A stretch of 64,000 nucleotides of DNA from Candidatus Aenigmatarchaeota archaeon (GTDB taxonomy: Archaea > Aenigmatarchaeota > Aenigmatarchaeia > PWEA01 > JACQIF01), in NCBI GenBank assembly GCA_016432325.1, contig CP066684.1, forward strand, positions 641,018 to 705,017, read 5' to 3'. This document shows positions 57,473 to 63,870 of the stretch, piece by piece (position 1 is the first letter of the stretch; each line of letters opens with the position of its first letter). The notes below the pieces were generated by a model, which had not been told where the DNA came from, ran no database searches, and saw nothing but the letters and a program-made list of their open reading frames with translations. A program made the position numbers and the translations under genes.

Positions 57473-57566
57473 TGGTGGACCCCGAACAAACCTTCGGTTT
57501 GAACGACGTAAGCGTATTTTTCGCGAACGTTTTTCGGCGTTAGCTTACGCGATTGGCCGAAAAAGG
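57473..57566 (-). repeat. hairpin element plus copy of tRNA-Ile 3' end
   Basis: After tRNA-Ile on the minus strand: hairpin CCTTTTTCGGCC...GGCCGAAAAACG with loop AATCGCGTAAGCTAAC (57566-57529), a second hairpin CAAACC-GAA-GGTTTG, then CGGGGTCCACCA (57484-57473), whose last ten bases copy the tRNA 3' end. Confidence 0.7.
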
Positions 57567-57586
57567 TTCTGGTGGACCCGGCCGGA

Positions 57587-57607
57587 GTTTCAATGGCACG
57601 AAGCCAC
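57587..57607 (-). other. tRNA-Ile intron 3 (59/60)
   Basis: 21 nt, GTGGCTTCGTGCCATTGAAAC, with hairpin TGGC-TTCGT-GCCA; same position as the T-loop introns of the other tRNAs. Confidence 0.65.
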
Positions 57608-57613
57608 TTCGAA

Positions 57614-57663
57614 TTCGCCAAAGCCATTGCGTTTTTGCTAAAGCTTTTTCGCAAAAAGCTTCT
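57614..57663 (-). other. tRNA-Ile intron 2 (53/54)
   Basis: 50 nt at the T-stem/T-loop junction, with hairpin AGCTTTTTGCGAAAAAGCT. Limits inferred from restoring the T arm. Confidence 0.65.
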
Positions 57664-57679
57664 CCGGCGACCCCCGGCT

Positions 57680-57719
57680 AGCCTAGACTCGCACTGTAAC
57701 GATTTCCGTGCGAGGGTCA
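57680..57719 (-). other. tRNA-Ile intron 1 (37/38)
   Basis: 40 nt. Perfect BHB: exon helix CCGGT/GCCGG, central helix CTTA/TAGG, bulges TAT and CTA cut after their second base, and intron stem CTCGCAC/GTGCGAG. Confidence 0.85.
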
Positions 57720-57784
57720 TATAAGACCGGTGCTCTAACCAACTGAGCCACGGGTCCACACACCCCCGTGAGCGCGTTTAACAT

Positions 57785-58267
57785 TTAAGCTTGTTTCCCG
57801 CCGCTCATAAGGTTGCTCTTCTCAACCAAAAGAACCTCTCCAGAATGCGCGTCTATCCTAACGTTGAGAGCCATTCCGCTCGCCTCCAAGAAAGTGACGT
57901 TCCAATACTCCATGCCGTTCTTCTGTACAGCGAGTATTATTTTGACGGGCTTGATTTTAGACTCCTCGGCGTTTCTCAACGCGGTCTGAAGCGCCGTCGC
58001 CTCGTCCGTCTCGGGCATCTTGTCGAACGGAGCATATGTTTTCTCGTGGAGCGGCACGTCTGCGTCCTCCGTCGCAACTCCTTTCTCGGAAACGGCCACC
58101 GGAACCATCTTGCCTGTCTTCGGAACGTAATAGCTGAGGTTCCACGCGTCTATCTTCTGTTTGGGATTGAGCATCACATAGGCCGAGCAGAAGAACGCGC
58201 CTCTGGCTTTCAGCGCCTTGACGTCTGCTGAATCCTCTGCCATTTTCACCGCATCTGCGAGCTTCAT
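57785..58267 (-). CDS. PepSY-like domain protein
   Basis: 160 residues, no signal peptide. The C-terminal part NVTFLEASGMALNVRIDAHSGEVL resembles a PepSY fold; the N-terminal half contains AYVMLNPKQKIDAWNLSYYVPKTGKMVPVAVSEKG, possibly a second such repeat. Role unknown, perhaps peptidase regulation or a structural module. Shares a TATA box with ndk. Confidence 0.55.
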   Translation of the reverse strand: MKLADAVKMAEDSADVKALKARGAFFCSAYVMLNPKQKIDAWNLSYYVPKTGKMVPVAVSEKGVATEDADVPLHEKTYAPFDKMPETDEATALQTALRNAEESKIKPVKIILAVQKNGMEYWNVTFLEASGMALNVRIDAHSGEVLLVEKSNLMSGGKQA

Positions 58268-58285
58268 ACGCCGTCTGCAAAAGAA

Positions 58286-58297
58286 GATTATAAATAC
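58286..58297. promoter_or_regulatory. shared TATA box, PepSY-like gene and ndk
   Basis: GATTATAAATAC on +, GTATTTATAATC on minus; ATG codons at 58318 and 58267. Confidence 0.55.
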
Positions 58298-58317
58298 TTC
58301 GTGTACAAAGCGACGCT

Positions 58318-58881
58318 ATGATAGAACGCACGCTCGTACTCATCAAACCCGACGGCGTGGCGCGCGGACTCATCGGAGAGTGCGTCAAACGTTTTGAACA
58401 GCGCGGCCTGAAAGTCGTCGGAATGAAGATGATCCGTCCTGACGCGAAGCTTGTGGGAGACCATTACACAGACGACCTCGAGTGGCTGACGAGCGTTGGC
58501 CGCAAGACCAAAGTTTCGTACGAGAAGAAAGGCATGAAGATGGACAAACCCGATGTCGAGATAGGCCGCTACGTGCGCAAGTGGCTGATGGACTACCTCG
58601 CGTCAGGGCCTGTCGTTGCGCTCGTTCTTGAAGGGCATCACGCCGTGGAGATAGCGCGCAAATTATGCGGCGACACAGAACCGCGCGTCGCCCTGCCCGG
58701 AACGATCCGCGGGGACCTTTCCGTCGAGTCGTACATGATAGGCGACGAGAAGCAGAGGCCCGTCAAGAACGTCGTTCACGCGTCAGGCTCCGTCAAAGAG
58801 GCGGAGAGCGAGATGAAGGTATGGTTTTCCGAGAACGAACTCTGCTCATACGAGCGCGTTGATTGGGCGGCGATACACTAA
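58318..58881 (+). CDS. ndk: nucleoside diphosphate kinase
   Basis: 187 residues. Transfers phosphate between nucleoside di- and triphosphates through a phosphohistidine. ERTLVLIKPDGVARGLIGE at the start, GPVVALVLEG-HAVEIARKLCGDTEP, and NVVHASGSVKEAESEM with the catalytic His. Longer than the usual 135-150 residues, with an insertion at about 48-75 (DDLEWLTSVGRKTKVSYEKKGMKMDKPDVEIG), a form also known in other archaea. Leaderless. Confidence 0.95.
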   Translation: MIERTLVLIKPDGVARGLIGECVKRFEQRGLKVVGMKMIRPDAKLVGDHYTDDLEWLTSVGRKTKVSYEKKGMKMDKPDVEIGRYVRKWLMDYLASGPVVALVLEGHHAVEIARKLCGDTEPRVALPGTIRGDLSVESYMIGDEKQRPVKNVVHASGSVKEAESEMKVWFSENELCSYERVDWAAIH

Positions 58882-59345
58882 CCCAGATACCGCTGCGTGC
58901 CTTCCTCTTCCTCGCTGTACTCCTTCCAGTTCTTCTCCATCAGTTTCGTGAGCTCGAGCATCCGTGGCTTGAACTCCTTGGTCCATGCCGCGTAGCACTC
59001 CTTGATGAACTTGGCGACGTTCTCGTCCGTGGGTTCGAAGAACGCCTCAAGCGAACGCCACCTCAGTTCGTGATTTTTTCTGTACAGTTCTGCGTACGCG
59101 TTGCGCTTGTCGTTCAGCGCGTGCGCCTCGAAAACGTGCGAAGGTGAAGAGCCCTCTGAGAGGAACAATATCGGTTCCAGAACCTCCTGCATGGCGGTGA
59201 ACGTGTCGACTATGGCCTTCTTTACATCTTGCAGAGGCGTCTGCGTCTCTTCTTCGAGGACGAAGCCGAACGTGCTCTCAAGCTCGTCGAGTTTGGGCAG
59301 GCCGAGCTTCGTCTGCAGCTTCTTGAAATCCGTGCGGGAGGACAT
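58878..59345 (-). CDS. hypothetical helical protein
   Basis: 155 residues, almost entirely helical and charged (KKLQTKLGLPKLDELESTFGF, VKKAIVDTFTAMQEVLEPILFL, NVAKFIKECYAAWTKEFKPRMLELTKLMEKNWKEYSEEEEG). TATA GTATTAAATATC (59366-59377, minus strand). Overlaps ndk by 4 nt at the stops. Family not recognised. Confidence 0.6.
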   Translation of the reverse strand: MSSRTDFKKLQTKLGLPKLDELESTFGFVLEEETQTPLQDVKKAIVDTFTAMQEVLEPILFLSEGSSPSHVFEAHALNDKRNAYAELYRKNHELRWRSLEAFFEPTDENVAKFIKECYAAWTKEFKPRMLELTKLMEKNWKEYSEEEEGTQRYLG

Positions 59346-59413
59346 GAAAAGAATGGCCAGACAAGATATTTAATACCGATACTCCCATCCTTTGGCAAGG
59401 GCTGGTGGCCATA

Positions 59414-59488
59414 CACGCTTTTACCGGAAAGATTCGCTTTCCGTAAATACGGAATGCCCTGCATTCCGGTATTTTGAGAAAAAGCGTG
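59414..59488 (+). repeat. cloverleaf-like hairpin element
   Basis: Outer stem CACGCTTTT/AAAAGCGTG encloses CGGAAAG/CTTTCCG and CGGAATGC/GCATTCCG with the linker TAAATA. Followed by GCAAAAACACG, also seen after the hairpins at 42061 and 62888. Lies between a gene start and the tRNA-Val promoter (TATA GTTTTATACTTG, 59499-59510). Confidence 0.7.
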
Positions 59489-59551
59489 GCAAAAACACGT
59501 TTTATACTTGCTCGTCGTTTGTTTTTCCAGTGGGCTGGTGGTCTAGCGGTT

Positions 59552-59611
59552 GCGCCTTTTTGCTGCGGCAAAAACCCGCGGGAAAAAATACGCCTGCCGG
59601 CAGCGCCGCAC
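59552..59611 (+). other. tRNA-Val intron 1 (D loop)
   Basis: 60 nt inserted between GCGGTT and ATGAC; contains TTTTTGCTGCGGCAAAAA and CTGCCGGCAG hairpins. Confidence 0.7.
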
Positions 59612-59624
59612 ATGACGTCGCCTT

Positions 59625-59646
59625 AGGGAACACGATTCCCGGTGAA
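59625..59646 (+). other. tRNA-Val intron 2 (anticodon loop)
   Basis: 22 nt with stem GGGAA/TTCCC. Placing it at 33/34 gives the normal valine anticodon; the canonical 37/38 site would give AGG. Confidence 0.6.
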
Positions 59647-59672
59647 CACATGGCGAATATCGCCGGTTCGAA

Positions 59673-59764
59673 CCACCCTTTTGCGCGCTCGCGCTCTTCG
59701 AGCGCTCGCCTGTAAACGCGCAAAAGCGTGCACGGAAAGTCCGCCTGATGGCGCGACTCGAGAA
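59673..59764 (+). other. tRNA-Val intron 3 (T loop, 59/60)
   Basis: 92 nt with nested hairpins CTTTTGCGCG/CGCGCAAAAG and GCGCTC/GAGCGC. Same position as T-loop introns at 32-84 and 57587-57607. Confidence 0.7.
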
Positions 59765-59781
59765 TCCGGCCCGGCCCACCA

Positions 59782-59833
59782 AAACCTCACGGCAAGGGCC
59801 GTTGAAACGCGCAGCGTTTCTTGGGCCCACCAA
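59782..59833 (+). repeat. hairpin element plus copy of tRNA-Val 3' end
   Basis: GAAACGC-GCA-GCGTTTC followed by TTGGGCCCACCA (59821-59832), whose last nine bases copy the tRNA end. It abuts the stop codon of the ATPase gene. Confidence 0.7.
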
Positions 59834-61660
59834 TCACCCAAGCTCCGCATTGACTCTCTGCATCACGGCCTCCGGGCTGGCGTAGTACACGGATATTATC
59901 TTCGAGACGTCCCTGTAGTCGGTTATCTTGCGCGCGCGCATCCATTCCAGCACTTTAGCTCGGTTCCCAACCTCGTTCTTTATATCGTCTTCCCTGACGC
60001 CGGTCTGCTCGGAAAGCCGCTTCAGTATGTAAGAGCCTTTTGCCGACACGAATGTATCGGTCTTCGGTTCCCATGCGAAGGCTTCGTGCGCCACCGGAAC
60101 GTTCTTGTCCCTGTCGAAGCCCGCTATCTCGTAAACGGACGCGACGCGCCTCGCGTAGCCGTGCTTCTTCTTCTCGCGCTTCAGGAAGACGACCATATCC
60201 AGCGTTTCAATCAGGGACGGCGAGAGGTTTATCGGGGCCGTGACGAGACGGTCCATGAGTTTCTCCATGTCTTCGGCGTGTATCGTCGAAAGGCCCGTGT
60301 GGCCCGTAGCGATTTGTTGGAACAACACGTACGCTTCCTGGCCGCGAACCTCTCCGACTATGATGTAATCGGGCCGTTGCCTCAGCGACGATTTCAGGAG
60401 GTCGAAAAGGTCCACCTTGCCGTACTCCTTCTCGCCCATGCTCGAGATGGCTTCGCGCGCCACTTCCGGAACCCAGTGCGGGTGGGTGAGCTTCAGCTCA
60501 GGAGTGTCTTCTATCGAAACTATCTTCATCTCCGGTCGTATGAACAGACTGAGCACGTTAAGAAACGTCGTCTTGCCGGTTGCCGTGCCGCCGGAGACGA
60601 GGATGCTCTTGCCGTGTTCTATGCAGTACCAGAAGTAGGCCATCATAAGCGAATCGCACGTGCCGAAGTCTATGAAGTCCGTCGGCGTGAGCGGTTGCTC
60701 TGTGAACTTTCTTATCGTGAAGTTTGAGCCGCGCCGCGCGATGTCCGTGCTTAGCGTCGCCTGCAGACGCGAACCGTCCGGCAACGCCGCGTCAACGAGG
60801 GGTTCGGCCATCGATACGGAGCGACCGGCCTTCTGCGCGAGACGGAACACGAACGAGTCCAGCTCGTCGCGGTCCTCGAAGACGATGTTCGTCGGCACAG
60901 AGCCTATGCGCGGGTTCCTGTGGTAGATGAAAATGGGTATTCCGGTGCCGTCGCACGATATGTCCTCGATATAGGGGTCGTGCATCAGCGGCTCTATCTT
61001 GCCCAACCCGATGAAGTCGCGTTTGATGTAGTAGACGAGAATCGCCTTCTTTGCGGGGTCCGGATTCGCTTCGAGGACCCGTATGACTTCGTCTATCTTC
61101 TGTTCGAGGTAGCGTTCGGCCTCCGTACTCGTGACCTTCGTGAAAGAGACGTCGAGCCGTTCCTGTAATGTATCCTTGATGCGCTTGAGAACCACCGCGT
61201 CCTCCTTGCTCAACTGCGGTTCGACGACGGCATAAACGACCGAATGCGTGGACGGATTCCACGTGATGTGCGCGTACGCGAATATGCGCTCTCCTTTGGC
61301 CGGTTTCGCCGGCACGAGCGGATAGACGGCGTTGATTGTTCTGATATCGTCTTCTTCGTTAGCCGACGCCTTGGCCTTGGCCATCTGTACCTTCGGCAGT
61401 TTGAGGAGCCGGCTCTCAGGAAGCGTCGCCGACTTGCCCTTCTCGACTATCTCTATCTTCACAGGTTCGTTCTGCCGCGGCAGCCCGGTCGGGATGGCAT
61501 ATCCGGCGATTGGCCGGCCTTCGGCGACGCTCACAGGGAACCCCGTGCCGTAACCGCCGCCCGGCGCGCCCCCTATCCTCCACTTCCCCGCTGTTTCGAG
61601 AAGCTCCGGATGCTTCTGCGCGGCGTCCTTGAGCAGCCGGACGAGTTTGTTGACTCTCAT
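59834..61660 (-). CDS. type II/IV secretion (pilus assembly) ATPase
   Basis: 608 residues from ATG 61660; frame open to 61711, but TATA TTTCATATACTG (61688-61699, minus strand) supports this start. GspE/TadA/ArlI-type motor: N-terminal about 250 residues, then SISCDGTGIPIFIYHRNP, SVSMAEPLVDAALPDGSRLQATLS, Walker A GGTATGKTTF (about 356-365), Asp box SIEDTPELKLTHPHWVPE, Walker B LRQRPDYIIVGEVRGQEAYVLFQ and His box TGLSTIHAED. Pilin-like genes follow upstream, so it powers a type IV pilus-like system. An assembly platform protein (TadC-like) is not in view. Confidence 0.92.
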   Translation of the reverse strand: MRVNKLVRLLKDAAQKHPELLETAGKWRIGGAPGGGYGTGFPVSVAEGRPIAGYAIPTGLPRQNEPVKIEIVEKGKSATLPESRLLKLPKVQMAKAKASANEEDDIRTINAVYPLVPAKPAKGERIFAYAHITWNPSTHSVVYAVVEPQLSKEDAVVLKRIKDTLQERLDVSFTKVTSTEAERYLEQKIDEVIRVLEANPDPAKKAILVYYIKRDFIGLGKIEPLMHDPYIEDISCDGTGIPIFIYHRNPRIGSVPTNIVFEDRDELDSFVFRLAQKAGRSVSMAEPLVDAALPDGSRLQATLSTDIARRGSNFTIRKFTEQPLTPTDFIDFGTCDSLMMAYFWYCIEHGKSILVSGGTATGKTTFLNVLSLFIRPEMKIVSIEDTPELKLTHPHWVPEVAREAISSMGEKEYGKVDLFDLLKSSLRQRPDYIIVGEVRGQEAYVLFQQIATGHTGLSTIHAEDMEKLMDRLVTAPINLSPSLIETLDMVVFLKREKKKHGYARRVASVYEIAGFDRDKNVPVAHEAFAWEPKTDTFVSAKGSYILKRLSEQTGVREDDIKNEVGNRAKVLEWMRARKITDYRDVSKIISVYYASPEAVMQRVNAELG

Positions 61661-61742
61661 CGTAGCACCAGACAGATTTGCATTTTTCAGTATATGAAAC
61701 TGCGGTTTCAAACGTCCGTCGTGCTGAGATCGACGGACAATA

Positions 61743-62216
61743 TCATATCGACGGTCTGAGCAGGCGTATCGTTTTGCCGGCCCGACTGCCCTCGATTCTT
61801 ATCGCGCCCGCCGAGCTTGAAACCGTGCCCGATACGAGATATGCGCCGGCCACGCCCTCTATATCCATCGTGGAGTTGGCGTTGTCTGACAACACGATGA
61901 GCCGCGCGCCGTCCGCGGCCACCGTGTACTCGCCCATCGATATCTCTTTAGGTATCTCAATCGTCACGGACGCGCTGGAGCTGTACGACAGTTCCTTGGC
62001 AACGCGTTCCATTCCTGTCATGACGAGCGCGCCTGCTTCGTTGAGCTGGTCGTCTTCTGCCAGCCCGGCGACGCGGTCGCTTATCGCGCGGAAGCTGAAG
62101 AGTATGCTGAGCGTGATGACAAGCCCTATCGTGAAGAGGAACATCTGCTCGATTGTGAGGCTCTGCCCCTTCCTGCCCTCTAGGGCGGGAAGCTCGTTCT
62201 TGCATGCACGCATCAC
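61743..62216 (-). CDS. type IV pilin-like protein
   Basis: 157 residues. Class III signal peptide: GRKGQSLTIEQMFLFTIGLVITLSI (about 15-39), cleaved after Lys-Gly, with the hydrophobic helix that packs into the filament; beta-rich C-terminus. Its ATG overlaps the end of the next pilin gene. Minor or major subunit cannot be decided. Confidence 0.82.
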   Translation of the reverse strand: MMRACKNELPALEGRKGQSLTIEQMFLFTIGLVITLSILFSFRAISDRVAGLAEDDQLNEAGALVMTGMERVAKELSYSSSASVTIEIPKEISMGEYTVAADGARLIVLSDNANSTMDIEGVAGAYLVSGTVSSSAGAIRIEGSRAGKTIRLLRPSI

Positions 62217-62908
62217 TCGAACCTCAGAACGATGTTCACGACGTTCAGGTCCCTACCGTCAGAGCCGCCGCCCTTTATCGTGTCGACGCCTTCGTGGACT
62301 ATCGTTATGTCGTGCGTCCCCTGCCCGACGACGTCGCGCCCGCTGGTCTTCAGGTTTATCAGGTTGCCGACGCTTCCTGCCACGGTCTCCCTGTATGCCA
62401 ACGTAAGCTCGACGCTGAAGCCGCCGTCGATCGCCTCTGAGAACGCTTTTAGCGCGCCCGCGTTGGATGTTATGGGAACGACCGTGCGGTTGTCCCCGGA
62501 GAGGTAGATGTCAGAGCCCGTCGCTATTATCTGACCCGTCGTTTTGAAAGAAACCGAAACTTCGTCGTTGTATCCGTTGTCCGCAAGCCTGAGTTCTCCG
62601 GGGACGTCCACGTTCTCTATGCGTTCGCGCCCGCCGGAAGCAGCGACGCGCTCTATCTTCTCGTCCATGTCCTTCATGAGCCGCTCCATGTTGTTCATAG
62701 TCACTGTGTCCTTCTGCTTCTCGATCAGCGGGACGCCCCAGAAGTACGCGGCAGAGACGAGCACGATGAGTATGCCCGTGAGCAGCACGGCCGTGACGAG
62801 TTGCGACTGTCCTTTCACACTTTTAGAAAAAGTGTGTACGGCAACACCTGTTGCCGACATGCCGAAAAGCCGCGCTTTTCGTGCATGGGCAAAACACGGA
62901 TGCTTCAT
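62213..62908 (-). CDS. type IV pilin-like protein with repeat-derived leader
   Basis: 231 residues from ATG 62908, leaderless from TATA GCGTTTTTATTAGG (62930-62943, minus strand). Class III signal VKGQSQLVTAVLLTGILIVLVSAAYFWG begins at about residue 31. A GTG at 62818 would give a usual 202-residue pilin, but it lies about 90 nt after the predicted transcript start. Codons 5-30 are made of the hairpin element 62815-62888, in frame. C-terminal half is beta-rich. Confidence 0.75.
   Translation of the reverse strand: MKHPCFAHARKARLFGMSATGVAVHTFSKSVKGQSQLVTAVLLTGILIVLVSAAYFWGVPLIEKQKDTVTMNNMERLMKDMDEKIERVAASGGRERIENVDVPGELRLADNGYNDEVSVSFKTTGQIIATGSDIYLSGDNRTVVPITSNAGALKAFSEAIDGGFSVELTLAYRETVAGSVGNLINLKTSGRDVVGQGTHDITIVHEGVDTIKGGGSDGRDLNVVNIVLRFE
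62815..62888 (+). repeat. hairpin elements inside the pilin leader
   Basis: CACACTTTTAGAAAAAGTGTG (62816-62836) and GTGTACGGCAAC/GTTGCCGACAT, CCGAAAAGC/GCTTTTCG, TGCATG (62833-62888). Same family as 12507-12558; on the minus strand it is read in frame by the pilin gene. Confidence 0.7.
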
Positions 62909-62945
62909 AACCAGAGATTTGGAGACCGCCTAATAAAAACGCGTT

Positions 62946-63146
62946 TTATGCCTTGCGCTCGAGCTCGGACGTAAGCTGCTCCACCTTCAGGTAGATGTTG
63001 AGCATCACGAGAATGGCCACTATCGCAAGAATCGTCAACACGGCCTGCCCCACGGATATGGTGCCGCCGACTGCGCTGAACGCCGCGGTCATCCCTGCGA
63101 GCGTCAGTGCCGCCGAGACGAATATGTTCGCGTGCTTGGAGTGCAT
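62946..63146 (-). CDS. small membrane protein
   Basis: 66 residues: two hydrophobic helices (about 8-25 and 30-51), charged end VEQLTSELERKA. In the pilus-like operon, 4 nt behind the next gene. It may be an accessory membrane component. Confidence 0.65.
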   Translation of the reverse strand: MHSKHANIFVSAALTLAGMTAAFSAVGGTISVGQAVLTILAIVAILVMLNIYLKVEQLTSELERKA

Positions 63147-63150
63147 CAGG

Positions 63151-63372
63151 CTACCTCCTCTTTTTGGGCACGGCCATCTGGTCGACCTTGTAATATAGCG
63201 TCAGGAGAAGTATTATGACGACGCAGAGCAAAGCTATCGCCACGCCTTCAAAGATGGCTATTTTATAGTTGAGCGCGTTGTACAGGCTGGCGATTGAAAC
63301 AATGACGAGCAGCATCGCCACAAACGTCCCCAGATACTTCACGATGTCCGACGCGGCCTTCATTTCCGTCAC
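63151..63372 (-). CDS. small membrane protein
   Basis: 73 residues, two membrane helices (about 14-30 and 38-60), then YYKVDQMAVPKKRR. The end pattern (LYYKVDQM) echoes LKVEQL in the next protein, so the two may be paralogues. Its start overlaps the coiled-coil gene by 4 nt. Confidence 0.65.
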   Translation of the reverse strand: MTEMKAASDIVKYLGTFVAMLLVIVSIASLYNALNYKIAIFEGVAIALLCVVIILLLTLYYKVDQMAVPKKRR

Positions 63373-63812
63373 TTCACTATGCGTATCCTTGGATATTTTG
63401 AGGTTCCGGGCGGTTGCGCGTATGCAGGCGGCGCAGGCCCCTGTGTCTTCTTGCTCGCTTCGAGGACCTGTTCGTTGAGTTCGATGAGCCTGTCAAACTT
63501 CTCCACGATGCTCTCGGGCATCGATTCCTCTCCAGTCGCCTTCTTCAGCAGTTCGACCAGCTGTTTCCAGCTCTCCACGACCTCGTCTATCTTTGGAGGT
63601 ATGGCCTGCAAATCCTGCCGCAGCGAGTTGTTCGCCTTTACGACCTCGTCCACGAGCTTCTGGTTGGCCTTTATGAGGTCCATTACGTCGCGGATGAATT
63701 CGCGGTCTGCGTTCTCGTCCTTCTTCTCGACCTTCCTCAGGCGCTCTTCCATTCTTCTAAGAGGGGTGAGTGGAATGACCTCGTACTCTTCTTCGCCATA
63801 GTCGTCAGGCAT
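63369..63812 (-). CDS. coiled-coil protein of the pilus-like operon
   Basis: 147 residues, soluble, with long heptad regions (about 18-75 and 85-125: RRMEERLRKVEKKDENADREFIRDVMDLIKANQKLVDEVVKANNSLRQDL) and a Pro-rich tail. Similar in style to archaellum accessory proteins, but without specific match. Leaderless from TATA CTTTATAAATTC (63838-63849, minus strand). First gene of the operon running down to 59834. Confidence 0.65.
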   Translation of the reverse strand: MPDDYGEEEYEVIPLTPLRRMEERLRKVEKKDENADREFIRDVMDLIKANQKLVDEVVKANNSLRQDLQAIPPKIDEVVESWKQLVELLKKATGEESMPESIVEKFDRLIELNEQVLEASKKTQGPAPPAYAQPPGTSKYPRIRIVK

Positions 63813-63837
63813 GTAATCGAGAAAGAGTTGGGAACCC

Positions 63838-63850
63838 GAATTTATAAAGA
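63838..63850. promoter_or_regulatory. shared TATA box, pilus operon and 63871 gene
   Basis: GAATTTATAAAGA on +; starts at 63871 (+) and 63812 (-). Confidence 0.6.
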
Positions 63851-63870
63851 CGGAGTGCGTATCATACGCG

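Larger units (their letters stand above)
57570..57757 (-). tRNA. tRNA-Ile(UAU) with three introns
   Basis: Acceptor GGACCCG/CGGGTCC, discriminator A, CCA encoded (57572-57570). Exons: 57757-57720, 57679-57664, 57613-57608, 57586-57570, total 77 nt. Anticodon stem CCGGT/GCCGG with loop CTTATA+A gives anticodon UAU, reading AUA. T arm GCCGG-TTCGAAT-CCGGC is rebuilt only by removing two introns, at 53/54 and 59/60. Most archaea read AUA with a CAU tRNA modified by TiaS, so UAU is unusual. Confidence 0.8.
59532..59781 (+). tRNA. tRNA-Val(CAC) with three introns
   Basis: Acceptor GGGCTGG/CCGGCCC, discriminator A, CCA (59779-59781). Exons 59532-59551, 59612-59624, 59647-59672, 59765-59781. The D arm GGTCTAGCGGTT-ATGAC is that of archaeal tRNA-Val. 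Anticodon stem TCGCC/GGCGA with loop TTCACAT gives CAC. T arm GCCGG-TTCGAAT-CCGGC. Introns: 60 nt in the D loop, 22 nt at about 33/34, and 92 nt in the T loop at 59/60. Boundaries are chosen to restore the cloverleaf. Confidence 0.8.

Noticed and set aside
57439-57759. Open frame continuing the 57172-57438 gene upstream
   Set aside because: It runs through the tRNA-Ile exons and hairpin elements; a TATA box at 57459-57470 sets the shorter start.
59612-59652. Reading tRNA-Val as a proline tRNA with AGG anticodon and a 37/38 intron
   Set aside because: The D-arm sequence and a TTCACAT loop fit archaeal tRNA-Val(CAC) far better, and A34 is rare in archaea.
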